From Prochlorococcus sp. AG-436-C13 (GTDB lineage Bacteria > Cyanobacteriota > Cyanobacteriia > PCC-6307 > Cyanobiaceae), in contig QCPC01000008.1 in assembly GCA_003212695.1 (NCBI GenBank), positions 1 through 60,278 of the forward strand: a stretch of 60,278 nt of DNA, read 5' to 3'. Positions 9,254-17,735 of this stretch are shown in pieces. Below the pieces are notes generated by a model. That model saw only the letters and a list, made by a program, of their open reading frames with translations, did not search any database and was not told where the DNA came from. Both the position numbers and the translations under genes were made by a program. Every line of letters starts with the position of its first letter. The first letter of the stretch is position 1.

Positions 9254-10396
9254 TTGAGAGGATTTACTTTGCCAGTTTGGGTTGCTGCTGCTGCACAATG
9301 TGCGGGGCAGGTGTTAAGTGGAAAAGATTTTGACTCAAATCAGACTATTGATTTTCCTAATGGTGAGGAATCAATAGTTGTACCTATTCGATCAGCATCA
9401 GTCTTAGATGATTGCAGGAAAGCAATAGGCATTAGTAATTGTGATTCTGGTAAATGCCTCGATATTACAAGTGATTTGGAAATTTGGACCTATCTTGAGT
9501 ATGTAGAAATTGATATTAATTCTAATATTTTCCTCTCTTCTGATGAATCTTGGTTAGAGATTCTTCCTGGTTATGGAGTTGGAAAATCTTATTTGACTAA
9601 TGAAATCTCAATATCACAGTTTGCCCGTGAATTGCTACTTTTTAATCTTCATCCTTTTAGAAAAAAAGGATACTTGTTAAAGCTGGAAATTATTTTTCCT
9701 TCTGGCAGAAAATTAGCTGAGAAAACCAGTAATAGTTCTTTTGGCATTGTTGATGGACTGGCTTTAATCGGTACTCAGGCTGAAGTGCAGGCTAGCGCTT
9801 CTCCTCAGCAACTGCAAAATACAATTGAAGTTCTTCGTAAACGATGTTCTAAAAAGGATTTTTCAGGATTTATTACGTTTGTAATTGGTGAAAATGGTTT
9901 AAATTTGGCTTTGGAATTAGGAATCTCTTCAGCTTATATTCTGAAAATAGGTAATTGGATAGGACCTTTATTAGTTGCAGCTTCTCAGGAAGGAGTTAAA
10001 GAGTTGTTGTTATTTGGATATCATGGGAAATTAATCAAATTAGCTGGAGGTGTTTTTCATACCCATCATCATTTAGCAGATAATCGCTTTGAAACTTTGA
10101 TTTCTTTAGCTTTTAGAGAAAGTATTTCGTTTGATTTGATAAAAATTATAGAGCAAGCAAATTCAATTGAAGAAGCTTTTTTGCTTTTAGAAAGCAAAGA
10201 TAAAAAAATTGCCAAACAACTTTGGAAGAGAGTGTCTGAAGAAGTTGAAAGAAAAAGCGTTGCTTATGTTCAACGATATTTAGCTTCGTCTATGCAAATA
10301 GGGACAGTTATGTTTGATCGTAAAAGAAAATTAAGATGGGCTGGTCTTTGTGGTTTGAAAAAAATAGATGCGCTTGGATTGACACTTCAAGACTAG
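9254..10396 (+). CDS. cbiD: Cobalt-precorrin-5B C(1)-methyltransferase
   Basis: CbiD methylates C1 of the corrin ring in anaerobic-type cobalamin synthesis, the route used by cyanobacteria. The protein (380 residues as listed) begins with the family segment TLPVWVAAAAQCAGQ, contains PGYGVGKS, IVDGLALIGTQAEV (family glycine-rich region) and FGYHGKLIKLAGGVFHTHHHLADNR, a hallmark CbiD motif. The listed start is TTG. A second in-frame TTG at 9269 is preceded by AGAGGA at 6-base spacing and may be the true start, five residues shorter. guaA follows after a 56-base gap. Confidence 0.93.
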   Translation: MRGFTLPVWVAAAAQCAGQVLSGKDFDSNQTIDFPNGEESIVVPIRSASVLDDCRKAIGISNCDSGKCLDITSDLEIWTYLEYVEIDINSNIFLSSDESWLEILPGYGVGKSYLTNEISISQFARELLLFNLHPFRKKGYLLKLEIIFPSGRKLAEKTSNSSFGIVDGLALIGTQAEVQASASPQQLQNTIEVLRKRCSKKDFSGFITFVIGENGLNLALELGISSAYILKIGNWIGPLLVAASQEGVKELLLFGYHGKLIKLAGGVFHTHHHLADNRFETLISLAFRESISFDLIKIIEQANSIEEAFLLLESKDKKIAKQLWKRVSEEVERKSVAYVQRYLASSMQIGTVMFDRKRKLRWAGLCGLKKIDALGLTLQD

Positions 10397-10452
10397 TTAA
10401 ACAATTTTCTCTATTCTAAGTTTCAATATTATTTTCAGACTTTTCTGGTGAT

Positions 10453-12039
10453 ATGCGTGATTCTATGAATTCATCTCAGAGAAACCCATCAATTGTTATT
10501 CTTGATTTTGGTTCTCAGTATTCTGAGTTAATAGCAAGAAGAATTCGCGAAACCGAAGTTTATTCAATAGTAGTTAGTTATACCGTTACAGCTGAGCAAT
10601 TGAGTCAGATGGCACCGAAAGGCATTATTCTTAGTGGTGGTCCGAGCTCAGTTTATAAAGAATCTGCACCTCTTTGTGATCCTGCGATTTGGGATTTGAA
10701 AATCCCCGTTTTGGGCGTATGTTATGGAATGCAAGTTATGGTTAAACAGCTTGGAGGAATTGTAGAAGCTGCTATTGGGAAGGCTGAATATGGAAAGGCA
10801 CCTCTTGAAGTAGATGATCCTACTGCTCTTTTAACAAATGTCGAGAATGGTTCCACCATGTGGATGAGTCATGGAGATTCTGTTAAAGACCTTCCATTTG
10901 GTTTTGTTCGTTTGGCTCATACTCAAAATACTCCTGATGCAGCTATAGCTTGTCATAACCGTAGATTTTATGGCGTTCAGTTTCATCCAGAGGTGGTTCA
11001 TTCCACTTTTGGAATGGTAATGATTAGAAATTTTGTTCATAATATTTGTCTTTGTTCACCTGATTGGACTACTAATACTTTTATTGATGAAGCAATTAGT
11101 GATGTTAAAAGAAAAGTTGGTAATAAAAGAGTTTTACTTGCGTTGTCAGGTGGTGTTGATTCATCCACACTTGCCTTTCTCTTGAAAAAGGCTATAGGAG
11201 ACCAGTTGACTTGTATGTTTATTGATCAAGGTTTTATGCGTAAAGGTGAACCAGAATTTTTAATGGATTATTTTCATGAAAAATTTCATATTAATGTTGA
11301 ATATATTAATGCTAGAGAACGTTTTGTTTCTAAGTTAAAAGGAGTGTGTGATCCAGAGATTAAAAGAAAAATAATTGGTGAAGAATTTATACGTGTTTTT
11401 GAAGAAGAAAGCTTACGTTTAGGACCTTTTGATTATCTAGCTCAGGGAACATTGTATCCTGATGTTATTGAGAGTTCTGGTACTAATGTTGACCCTCAAA
11501 CAGGTGAAAGAATTGCTGTAAAGATAAAGAGTCATCATAATGTTGGTGGATTGCCTAAGGATTTGCAATTCAAGTTGGTTGAGCCATTAAGAACATTATT
11601 TAAAGATGAGGTAAGGAAAGTAGGAAGGTCTTTGGGTTTACCAGAAGAGATTGTTTGTCGTCATCCTTTCCCTGGTCCGGGACTAGCTATTAGAATTCTT
11701 GGTGAAGTGACACATGAAAAATTAAATTGTCTTCGTGATGCTGATTTTATAGTTAGAGAAGAAGTTGCAGAAGCTGGTTTATATCATGAAATTTGGCAGG
11801 CATTTGCTGTTTTATTGCCAGTTCGTTCAGTTGGTGTAATGGGAGATCAACGAACCTATGCATGGCCTATTGTTGTGAGGTGCGTTTCTAGTGAGGATGG
11901 TATGACAGCAGATTGGTCTCGTTTGCCAGATTCATTATTAGAAAAAATTTCCAATCGGATTGTAAATGAAGTGCGAGGAGTTAATCGAGTTGTATTGGAT
12001 ATAACAAGTAAACCTCCTGGAACTATTGAGTGGGAATGA
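10453..12039 (+). CDS. guaA: GMP synthase (glutamine-hydrolysing)
   Basis: GuaA converts XMP to GMP using glutamine. The 528-residue protein has an N-terminal class I amidotransferase domain with the nucleophile in LGVCYGMQ (about Cys90) and the HPE pair in [10 protein letters not shown]. It then has an ATP-pyrophosphatase domain with the P-loop SGGVDSS, and a C-terminal dimerisation domain ending [10 protein letters not shown], the conserved end of the family. ATG 10465 (MNSSQRN) is an alternative start four residues in. After the stop a weak hairpin (ACTACT/GGTAGT, 12045-12060) is followed by the first of the GTTCCACGT repeats. Confidence 0.98.
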   Translation: MRDSMNSSQRNPSIVILDFGSQYSELIARRIRETEVYSIVVSYTVTAEQLSQMAPKGIILSGGPSSVYKESAPLCDPAIWDLKIPVLGVCYGMQVMVKQLGGIVEAAIGKAEYGKAPLEVDDPTALLTNVENGSTMWMSHGDSVKDLPFGFVRLAHTQNTPDAAIACHNRRFYGVQFHPEVVHSTFGMVMIRNFVHNICLCSPDWTTNTFIDEAISDVKRKVGNKRVLLALSGGVDSSTLAFLLKKAIGDQLTCMFIDQGFMRKGEPEFLMDYFHEKFHINVEYINARERFVSKLKGVCDPEIKRKIIGEEFIRVFEEESLRLGPFDYLAQGTLYPDVIESSGTNVDPQTGERIAVKIKSHHNVGGLPKDLQFKLVEPLRTLFKDEVRKVGRSLGLPEEIVCRHPFPGPGLAIRILGEVTHEKLNCLRDADFIVREEVAEAGLYHEIWQAFAVLLPVRSVGVMGDQRTYAWPIVVRCVSSEDGMTADWSRLPDSLLEKISNRIVNEVRGVNRVVLDITSKPPGTIEWE

Positions 12040-12078
12040 CAATGACTACTAAATGGTAGTTATAGATTAAAAGCAGTA

Positions 12079-12161
12079 GTTCCACGTGAGCGTAAAGTAA
12101 GATTTTTGCAACCTAATTGCAAGGGTTTTGGAGAGGCGTGTTCCACGTGAGTTCCACGTAG
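12079..12161. repeat. GTTCCACGT repeats, upstream side of the TPR gene
   Basis: Three copies of an 11-base unit GTTCCACGTRR: one at 12079-12089 and a tandem pair at 12140-12150 and 12151-12161. The units contain or abut the palindrome CACGTG. A matching tandem pair lies at 13403-13424 on the other side of the TPR gene, in the same orientation. Function is unknown: possibilities are a regulator binding site, or a boundary sequence left by cassette insertion or duplication. Confidence 0.8.
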
Positions 12162-12243
12162 GGTGTTATGAGTGTCTCCTAGGAGAAATCGTAGAAATAG
12201 GTTTTCTCTACACTTGGATTACAATGAAAGGAAGGTTACTTAT

Positions 12244-13368
12244 ATGAAGAAACGAACTACAATTATTGGTGCTTTGGTGTCATTACTGCCACTGGGACAA
12301 CCTATGGTTATTGGAATAGGGGCAGTCTTGACGAGTAGTGCTGTGGTGCTTGTCACTCCTGAAAAAGCACAAGCAGAGAGTTATGACTTCTATGTCAATC
12401 GTGGACTTGATAAATATGATGCTGGCGATTATTCCGGAGCAATTGGTGCTTACAATAAGGCGATAAAGATTAATCCAAAGAATGCTCGTGCCTATTTTGC
12501 GCGCGGATTGTCAAAGTATGAATTAAAGAATTATGCAGGAGCAATTGCTGATTATAATTTTTCCTTGAAGTACTCTTCAAGGAAAGATCCTCTTCATCTT
12601 TTCTATCACCAACTTGGAAACGCAAGGTCAAAATCAGGAGATTATGCAGGAGCAATTGCTGATTATAACAAGGCGATAAAGATCAATCCAAAGTTTTGGA
12701 GCGCATATGCTGATCGTGGATTTGCAAAGTCATTTTTCAAAGATTATGCAGGAGCAATTGCTGATTACAATAAAGTAATAGCAAACACTTCACTTAAAGA
12801 TGCTGATGCGATTTTAATTTTCTCGCGTGGAATTGCAAAGTCAAAGTCAGGAGACTATGCAGGAGCATTGTCTGATTACAATTATTATCTGAATAATTAT
12901 TCAAAGAAAGATAGTGCTTCTTCTGGGGTATATCTCGAACGCGGATTTGCAAAATCACAGTTACAGGATTACGCAGGAGCAATTGCTGATTTTACCAAGG
13001 CAATTCAGATTGATTCAAAGAATTTTCGTGCATATTTTGGTCGCGGATTTGCAAAATCACAGTTAGAGGACTACGCAGGAGCAATTGCTGATTTCAATAA
13101 GTCCGAAAAAAGCAATCGGAATCATTGGAAAATCAATCACTTATATTTTTTTCGTGCAATTGCAAAGTCACAGTTACAGGATCACAAAGGAGCAATTGCT
13201 GATTTTACCAAGGTGATTCAGATTGATTCAAGAGATAAAATCGCATATCAATTGCGAGGGAATTCGAAGCATTTGATTGGAGAGAAGAAAGGTGCTTGTG
13301 CTGATTGGAGAAAAGCGTCATCTCTTGGAGTTGAAGAATCAGCGAATAGATTAAAAGAACTTTGTTAA
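12244..13368 (+). CDS. Secreted tetratricopeptide-repeat (TPR) protein
   Basis: 374 residues from ATG 12244, which has AAGGAAGG about 9 bases upstream; a GTG-initiated extension to 12172 is less likely. The N-terminus MKKRTTIIGALVSLLPLG begins a long hydrophobic export signal ending near AQA (about residue 44). The rest is about nine TPR-type repeats with the signature YAGAIADYNKAIKINPK in variants, then a terminal GACADWRKASSLG. TPRs bind peptides or other proteins, so this is probably a periplasmic or surface scaffold; the partner is unknown. The repeats are also alike at DNA level (GCAGGAGCAATTGCTGATT recurs), pointing to recent repeat expansion. It lies between guaA and an accessory secreted protein and is flanked by GTTCCACGT repeats. 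Confidence 0.88.
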   Translation: MKKRTTIIGALVSLLPLGQPMVIGIGAVLTSSAVVLVTPEKAQAESYDFYVNRGLDKYDAGDYSGAIGAYNKAIKINPKNARAYFARGLSKYELKNYAGAIADYNFSLKYSSRKDPLHLFYHQLGNARSKSGDYAGAIADYNKAIKINPKFWSAYADRGFAKSFFKDYAGAIADYNKVIANTSLKDADAILIFSRGIAKSKSGDYAGALSDYNYYLNNYSKKDSASSGVYLERGFAKSQLQDYAGAIADFTKAIQIDSKNFRAYFGRGFAKSQLEDYAGAIADFNKSEKSNRNHWKINHLYFFRAIAKSQLQDHKGAIADFTKVIQIDSRDKIAYQLRGNSKHLIGEKKGACADWRKASSLGVEESANRLKELC

Positions 13369-13402
13369 GACAAGCAAACCACTAATGCTTGTGCTGAATT
13401 TG

Positions 13403-13424
13403 GTTCCACGTAAGTTCCACGTGG
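13403..13424. repeat. GTTCCACGT tandem pair, downstream side of the TPR gene
   Basis: Two adjacent 11-base units, GTTCCACGTAA (13403-13413) and GTTCCACGTGG (13414-13424). They match the pair at 12140-12161 in sequence, spacing and orientation, differing only in the last two bases of each unit. The second unit contains the 8-base palindrome CCACGTGG. They lie 35 bases after the TPR stop codon. Confidence 0.8.
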
Positions 13425-13581
13425 TATAGTGTGTTCAAGAAACCCTGTCTATGACTGCGTTTTTGCCCCCTATTTTTACCAAGCACTATTGAGTGTGAGT
13501 AAGACGTCTATAACAGAGTAGTTATAGGCTGAAAAAGACGCTTCTTTCATGCAATTATGCCTGTATTCCAGGATAGTGGAT

Positions 13582-13974
13582 TTATTTTCCAAATGTACAC
13601 ACTTGATGGATTATACCCAGAATAAGCTTATCTCCATTCGGGTCTTTCCATTCTGAATCCTTATTTTTAAACTCATTAAATTCTTTTGCGCCTATTGCAA
13701 TATCTCTGAATGATTTTTTTGAACAATCAATATCCATTGTATACAGGATCTCTTGCGTTATTTCAGTCTTACTCGTAGGAATAAATTTGCTGAATATTCT
13801 TATAGATCCATCTTGATTTTTCTCAATACTATTCTTATCCCATAATTGCTCTCCAAATTGACTTTTTGGAACTGCTACCCAAGCATGCGACAAAGCATCG
13901 ATTTTAAGTGGATAAAAAATGAAGATAAGTGCTAAATAACCAAGACAAACATTTTTAATGATATTGAGTTTCAT
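13582..13974 (-). CDS. Secreted protein resembling surface-adhesin protein E
   Basis: 130 residues. A signal peptide (about residues 1-28, ending near DALS) is followed by a mature domain with WVAVPKSQFGEQLWDKNSIEK, a repeated-strand region IRIFSKF...EILYTMDIDCSKKSFRD and a final cysteine in HQVCTFGK. The pattern of an N-terminal tryptophan, a Y/D-x-D-C segment and a C-terminal cysteine resembles the small 'surface-adhesin protein E' family found in many bacteria; this is by pattern only. The two mature cysteines probably form a disulphide. The gene is transcribed toward the TPR cassette. Confidence 0.7.
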   Translation of the reverse strand: MKLNIIKNVCLGYLALIFIFYPLKIDALSHAWVAVPKSQFGEQLWDKNSIEKNQDGSIRIFSKFIPTSKTEITQEILYTMDIDCSKKSFRDIAIGAKEFNEFKNKDSEWKDPNGDKLILGIIHQVCTFGK

Positions 13975-14359
13975 TAGAAAAGAAAGATTTCATCTTCTAA
14001 AAGAAGTGAGCATTGAGAGATGAAATATAAATTGTCTTTTCATTAAGTGCATTGCTATCTAACAACACTAGCATTGAACTATCTTTAATGTTATCCAATA
14101 CTTTCGACTGTGAAGTTGGCTTTGATGTTGAGGGAGTATAAAAACTTTAATATTTTCTATTCATTCTTTTGCTAACACTATGTTTTTCCTTAGTAAGTAC
14201 TTAAATAGTGATTTTATTCATTGCAGCTTGATAAAGTCACTTGAGATAAACGAGAGAAAGGATGTATTCTCTCCATTTGCTTTAAATTAGAGTTTGTGTT
14301 GTAAGACTGGTAAAAAGTTTTAGAAAAGCTATTTTAGCTTAGTAGCTTATGAAGTAACA
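13975..14359. other. Intergenic region between divergent genes, 385 bases
   Basis: AT-rich spacer between the divergent secreted-protein gene (minus) and the unknown gene starting at 14360 (plus). It must carry both promoters. I see no tRNA, no GC-rich terminator and no convincing short gene. Confidence 0.5.
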
Positions 14360-14971
14360 TTGACATTAGCCAATCAATCTAACTTAGGGGTAGATCGAAG
14401 ACTTCAGCATGACAGTATTAAGTTATCTGGCAAAACAATCTTCCTAAATCCATTTTTATATTGGCGTAGGTTTGATACGAATACAGATCGATGGTTAAGA
14501 GAACCAGGTCAGATTGGTGAAGATCAAATTGCTTTAAATAGACCAAGATTTTATCCTGAATTAGATTGGAACTACTTGGAAGAAGACGAGCGCAAGATTA
14601 AAGATGGAGCAGTAGAGATGTTTTTGAAGAGCCTTGATTTAATTAATACTTTTCACCCAGAATTGAGTTCTGGCCAGCTGCTCGAAGTTGAGCGAAAAAT
14701 GGCTATCACAAAGAAACGTGCTTTTGAAAGATGGGTCGAGAAATCTTTTAGAAGAAAGACCAACTTAGAATTAAAAGAAAGGAAACGTTTTGCAAGAGAA
14801 CGTTTTATAAGAGAATGGAATGAATGGTTGAGATTAGAAACTACTCAAAAGGCACTTCTACCTTTTGTTGTAATTTGTGTTGTATCTATGTTTGGAGGTT
14901 GGTCCTTTGGGTTTTCAAGCAATAGCTGTACTCCTTACTTTTCCTCAACAGAAACTACTGGAATGAATTAG
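14360..14971 (+). CDS. Hypothetical membrane-anchored protein upstream of mrdA
   Basis: 203 residues, TTG start. The N-terminal 160 residues are charged and soluble (NPFLYWRRFDTNTDRWLREP; then basic helices such as KKRAFERWVEKSFRRK). A single transmembrane segment near residues 172-188 (LLPFVVICVVSMFGGWSFGF) is followed by a short tail. The topology suggests a cytoplasmic domain anchored at its C-terminus. I do not recognise a named family; it looks like a picocyanobacterial conserved protein. The next gene starts 16 bases after its stop and mrdA follows, so the three may form an operon related to wall growth (inference from position only). Confidence 0.75.
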   Translation: MTLANQSNLGVDRRLQHDSIKLSGKTIFLNPFLYWRRFDTNTDRWLREPGQIGEDQIALNRPRFYPELDWNYLEEDERKIKDGAVEMFLKSLDLINTFHPELSSGQLLEVERKMAITKKRAFERWVEKSFRRKTNLELKERKRFARERFIREWNEWLRLETTQKALLPFVVICVVSMFGGWSFGFSSNSCTPYFSSTETTGMN

Positions 14972-14987
14972 GTTTATAATTAAATCT

Positions 14988-15353
14988 ATGCCTGAGAATA
15001 AATTGCAAAGCTTGCATTTATCTATGTTGGAGGATTTTCTTCCAGTAGGACTGGCAATATATGAGAGAGCTAAAGAGGGAGGGGCTGACAAAGTATTGGA
15101 GGGATTAATCTATTCAGATCACCCAATAGAAAGGTTAAAAGGCGAAGGCTTTTCATCTGCTAAATTAGTTAGAGAAAAACTTAATAAAATAAGTCCTGGC
15201 CTAGGTAATCCAGTTTTTGAAGTGACAGTAAAGCAAAATAATCAATTTACTAAAGAAGAGAATTTACATAATGATTCTTTGTTAGATACTCTGCAAAGAA
15301 TTGAGGATAGACTTTCTTTGTTGAAATCTTGCTTAGATGATACAAATATCTAA
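14988..15353 (+). CDS. Hypothetical protein between two mrdA-linked genes
   Basis: 121 residues. It begins with a helical region MLEDFLPVGLAIYERAKEGG and contains DHPIERLKGEGFSSAKLVREKL; the final 30 residues (DSLLDTLQRIEDRLSLLKSCL) look like a short coiled coil. No signal peptide or membrane segment is visible. I do not recognise it. It lies 16 bases after the upstream membrane-anchored protein and 26 bases before mrdA, and is probably co-transcribed with both. Confidence 0.75.
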   Translation: MPENKLQSLHLSMLEDFLPVGLAIYERAKEGGADKVLEGLIYSDHPIERLKGEGFSSAKLVREKLNKISPGLGNPVFEVTVKQNNQFTKEENLHNDSLLDTLQRIEDRLSLLKSCLDDTNI

Positions 15354-15379
15354 AGCTTTAATTTAACTATATTTTACCT

Positions 15380-17167
15380 GTGATTAATAAGCAAAAGAAG
15401 CAGGTATCATTAACTAATCAGAGTAATATTTTGATAATTATAATTATTATTTTATTCTCTTCCATTGCTGGGAGACTCTTCTGGTTGCAAATAGTTAATG
15501 GAACACATTATCGTAAACTTTCTGAAGGAAATCGTATACGTTTGGTTTCGACTCCGCCAATTAGAGGAAAGATATTGGATGTTAATGGTGTTTTACTAGC
15601 ATCCAATAAACTTATATTTTCTTTAATGATTCAGCCTCATATTATAGATGAATATAGATGGAAAATATTATCCGAAAGACTAGCTAATTTACTCGATGTT
15701 GACCGGGGCTTGTTAGATAGTATTTATAAAAAAGGTCTTCAATCTAGTGCTTTTAGCATTACTCTAATTCCCGAAATGTCTCAAGAACAAGTCTTGCGCT
15801 TTCAAGAGCAGGAGGCAAGTTATAAGGGCTTACAAATAAAAATTGCATCAATTCGTACTTATCCTTATCGAAAGTTTGCTTCACATATTCTTGGGTATAT
15901 TCAATCAATTAATGAGTCTGAATATAAAAATCTTGCGAAACAAGGTTATAAGATACAGGATGTGATTGGAAGAAGCGGCTTGGAAGCAGCTTTTGAAGAG
16001 CATTTAAGAGGTAAATGGGGAGGGGAAATGCTGGAAGTAGATGCTCTAGGAAATATTCAACGTAGTATCGGTTTTAAATCACCAGAAGCGGGAAATGATT
16101 TGAGATTAACAATAGATTTTAAACTACAAAATGCAGCAGAAGAAGCTCTTGCTGATAAAAATGCGGGCGCTATAGTCGTACTCGATCCGCATACAGGTGC
16201 TATTAAAGCTATGGCTAGTCAGCCAAGTTTTGACCCTAATTTCTTTACGAAATCTATTACTACTCAAGATGAATATGAAAAGATATTTATGTCACCTACT
16301 AGTCCCTTAATAAGTCGTGCATTAAATGCTTATGACCCTGGAAGTACATGGAAAGTAGTAACTGCAATGGCTGGTATGGAGACTGGCAAGTTTAAATCAA
16401 ATATTTTATTAAAGACATTTCCTTGTATTCAATATGGAGGACATTGCTTTCCTGAACATAATCGGAAAGGATGGGGAACAATTGGTTACGAAGATGCTTT
16501 TAGAGTTTCTAGCAATACTTTCTTTTATCAAATTGGAGTTGAGGTGGGTATAAAAGAATTGCATGCTACAGCACTTAAATTAGGATTTAACACTAGAACT
16601 GGTGTAGAGCTCGAAAATGAAGAGAGTGAAGGATTTGTTGCTACTAAGGCATGGGCTGATAGAGGAAGGGGTTGGGGTCTTCCTGGTACAACGCCTTGGA
16701 TTCCAGAGGATATTGCAAGTGCTTCAATAGGTCAGGCTGTTGTTCAAGTTACACCTTTACAATTGGCAAGAGCTTATGCTGTTTTTGCAAACGGGGGTTA
16801 TCTTATAACCCCTCATTTAGTAGAACGAGAAATTGATTGGCTGGATTCTAAATATCGAAAAAAAGTAGATATTAGTACTACAACTTTAGAGACTATTAGG
16901 AGAGGTCTTCGTAAAGTAGTTGAATCTGGTACTGGTAGAGATTTAGAAATAGATTTAGCTACTTTACCTCCAGTTGCTGGGAAGACAGGAACAGCGGAAG
17001 ATAGTAGTGGGGGAGAAGATCATGCTTGGTTTGCATGTTTCACCCCTTATGAGTCAAGTGATATTGTGATAGTCGCCTTTGCTCAAAATACTCCTGGAGG
17101 TGGATCAGTGCATGCACTCCCAATGGCACAAGATATTCTTAAAGTTTGGCATCAGATTTCTTTCTAA
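15380..17167 (+). CDS. mrdA: Penicillin-binding protein 2, peptidoglycan transpeptidase
   Basis: Class B penicillin-binding protein of 595 residues that cross-links peptidoglycan during cell elongation. It starts with GTG; residues 16-36 form the N-terminal membrane anchor. The dimerisation (pedestal) domain follows (RGKILDVNG, residues 62-70; DVIGRSGLE near 194-202). The transpeptidase domain holds SxxK (STWK at 322-325, acylated serine 322), SSN in FRVSSNTFFY and KTGTAE. All catalytic motifs are intact. MrdA rather than the septal FtsI is favoured by overall motif spacing and the RGKI/GRSGLE pattern. The 3' end overlaps the convergent FMN reductase gene by 4 bases. Confidence 0.95.
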   Translation: MINKQKKQVSLTNQSNILIIIIIILFSSIAGRLFWLQIVNGTHYRKLSEGNRIRLVSTPPIRGKILDVNGVLLASNKLIFSLMIQPHIIDEYRWKILSERLANLLDVDRGLLDSIYKKGLQSSAFSITLIPEMSQEQVLRFQEQEASYKGLQIKIASIRTYPYRKFASHILGYIQSINESEYKNLAKQGYKIQDVIGRSGLEAAFEEHLRGKWGGEMLEVDALGNIQRSIGFKSPEAGNDLRLTIDFKLQNAAEEALADKNAGAIVVLDPHTGAIKAMASQPSFDPNFFTKSITTQDEYEKIFMSPTSPLISRALNAYDPGSTWKVVTAMAGMETGKFKSNILLKTFPCIQYGGHCFPEHNRKGWGTIGYEDAFRVSSNTFFYQIGVEVGIKELHATALKLGFNTRTGVELENEESEGFVATKAWADRGRGWGLPGTTPWIPEDIASASIGQAVVQVTPLQLARAYAVFANGGYLITPHLVEREIDWLDSKYRKKVDISTTTLETIRRGLRKVVESGTGRDLEIDLATLPPVAGKTGTAEDSSGGEDHAWFACFTPYESSDIVIVAFAQNTPGGGSVHALPMAQDILKVWHQISF

Positions 17168-17688
17168 AGTTCTAAATATTTCATCTGAATTAACCTTTGT
17201 AAAATATCTTTGATAGATTCATCTTTTGCTGGGCTTTTATTGTTACTAGCTAATTGGCGTCCTACAACTTGTGCGCCTAAGTGAGTAAGTTGTATGCGTA
17301 GAGTTATAAGTAATTCCATACAACCACCACCTGAACAGCTAGCCATTGCAATGGGCCTTCCGTTAAATAGTTTTCTGAAATTATTGTCTTGTACAGAAAG
17401 CCAAGCAATTGCATTTGTTAATACAGGAGGAATTGAACCGTTGTATTCAGGAGAACAAATTACCCAATAAGGATTTGAGAGCATTTGACGTTCAAGAGAT
17501 TCTATTTTTGATGGAATACCTAATTCAGAATGTTTTTGAGGACTAAAAAGTGCTAGGTCCAGACTTGTTAGGTCTATTAATTCAGGATTTGTATTCAATT
17601 CCTTACCGAGAGATACAAACCGTTTTGCTAGTTTAAGGTTTTCACCATTACTGGCAGTGATAATTAGAAGTTTCTTTCTAGAATTCAT
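17164..17688 (-). CDS. NADPH-dependent FMN reductase family flavoprotein
   Basis: 174 residues with a flavodoxin-like fold. The N-terminus KKLLIITASNGENLKLAKR is the phosphate-binding loop region; CSPEYNGSIPPVLTNAIAWLS is the diagnostic FMN-reductase motif that contacts the isoalloxazine ring, and ASCSGGG is the second flavin loop. It follows the Flv3-Flv1 pair by 47 bases on the same strand. It could supply reduced flavin or electrons to them, but that is inference from proximity only. The protein is probably cytosolic and dimeric. Confidence 0.88.
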   Translation of the reverse strand: MNSRKKLLIITASNGENLKLAKRFVSLGKELNTNPELIDLTSLDLALFSPQKHSELGIPSKIESLERQMLSNPYWVICSPEYNGSIPPVLTNAIAWLSVQDNNFRKLFNGRPIAMASCSGGGCMELLITLRIQLTHLGAQVVGRQLASNNKSPAKDESIKDILQRLIQMKYLEL

Positions 17689-17735
17689 CAGATGTTTTAA
17701 ATAGACTAATGAGTTCTTTCTATCAGATCTTGTGT

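Noticed and set aside
12500-13250. Regularly spaced repeats resembling a CRISPR array
   Set aside because: The repeats lie in one open reading frame, encode TPR motifs and have spacings of about 100 bases with related 'spacers'; there are no cas genes.
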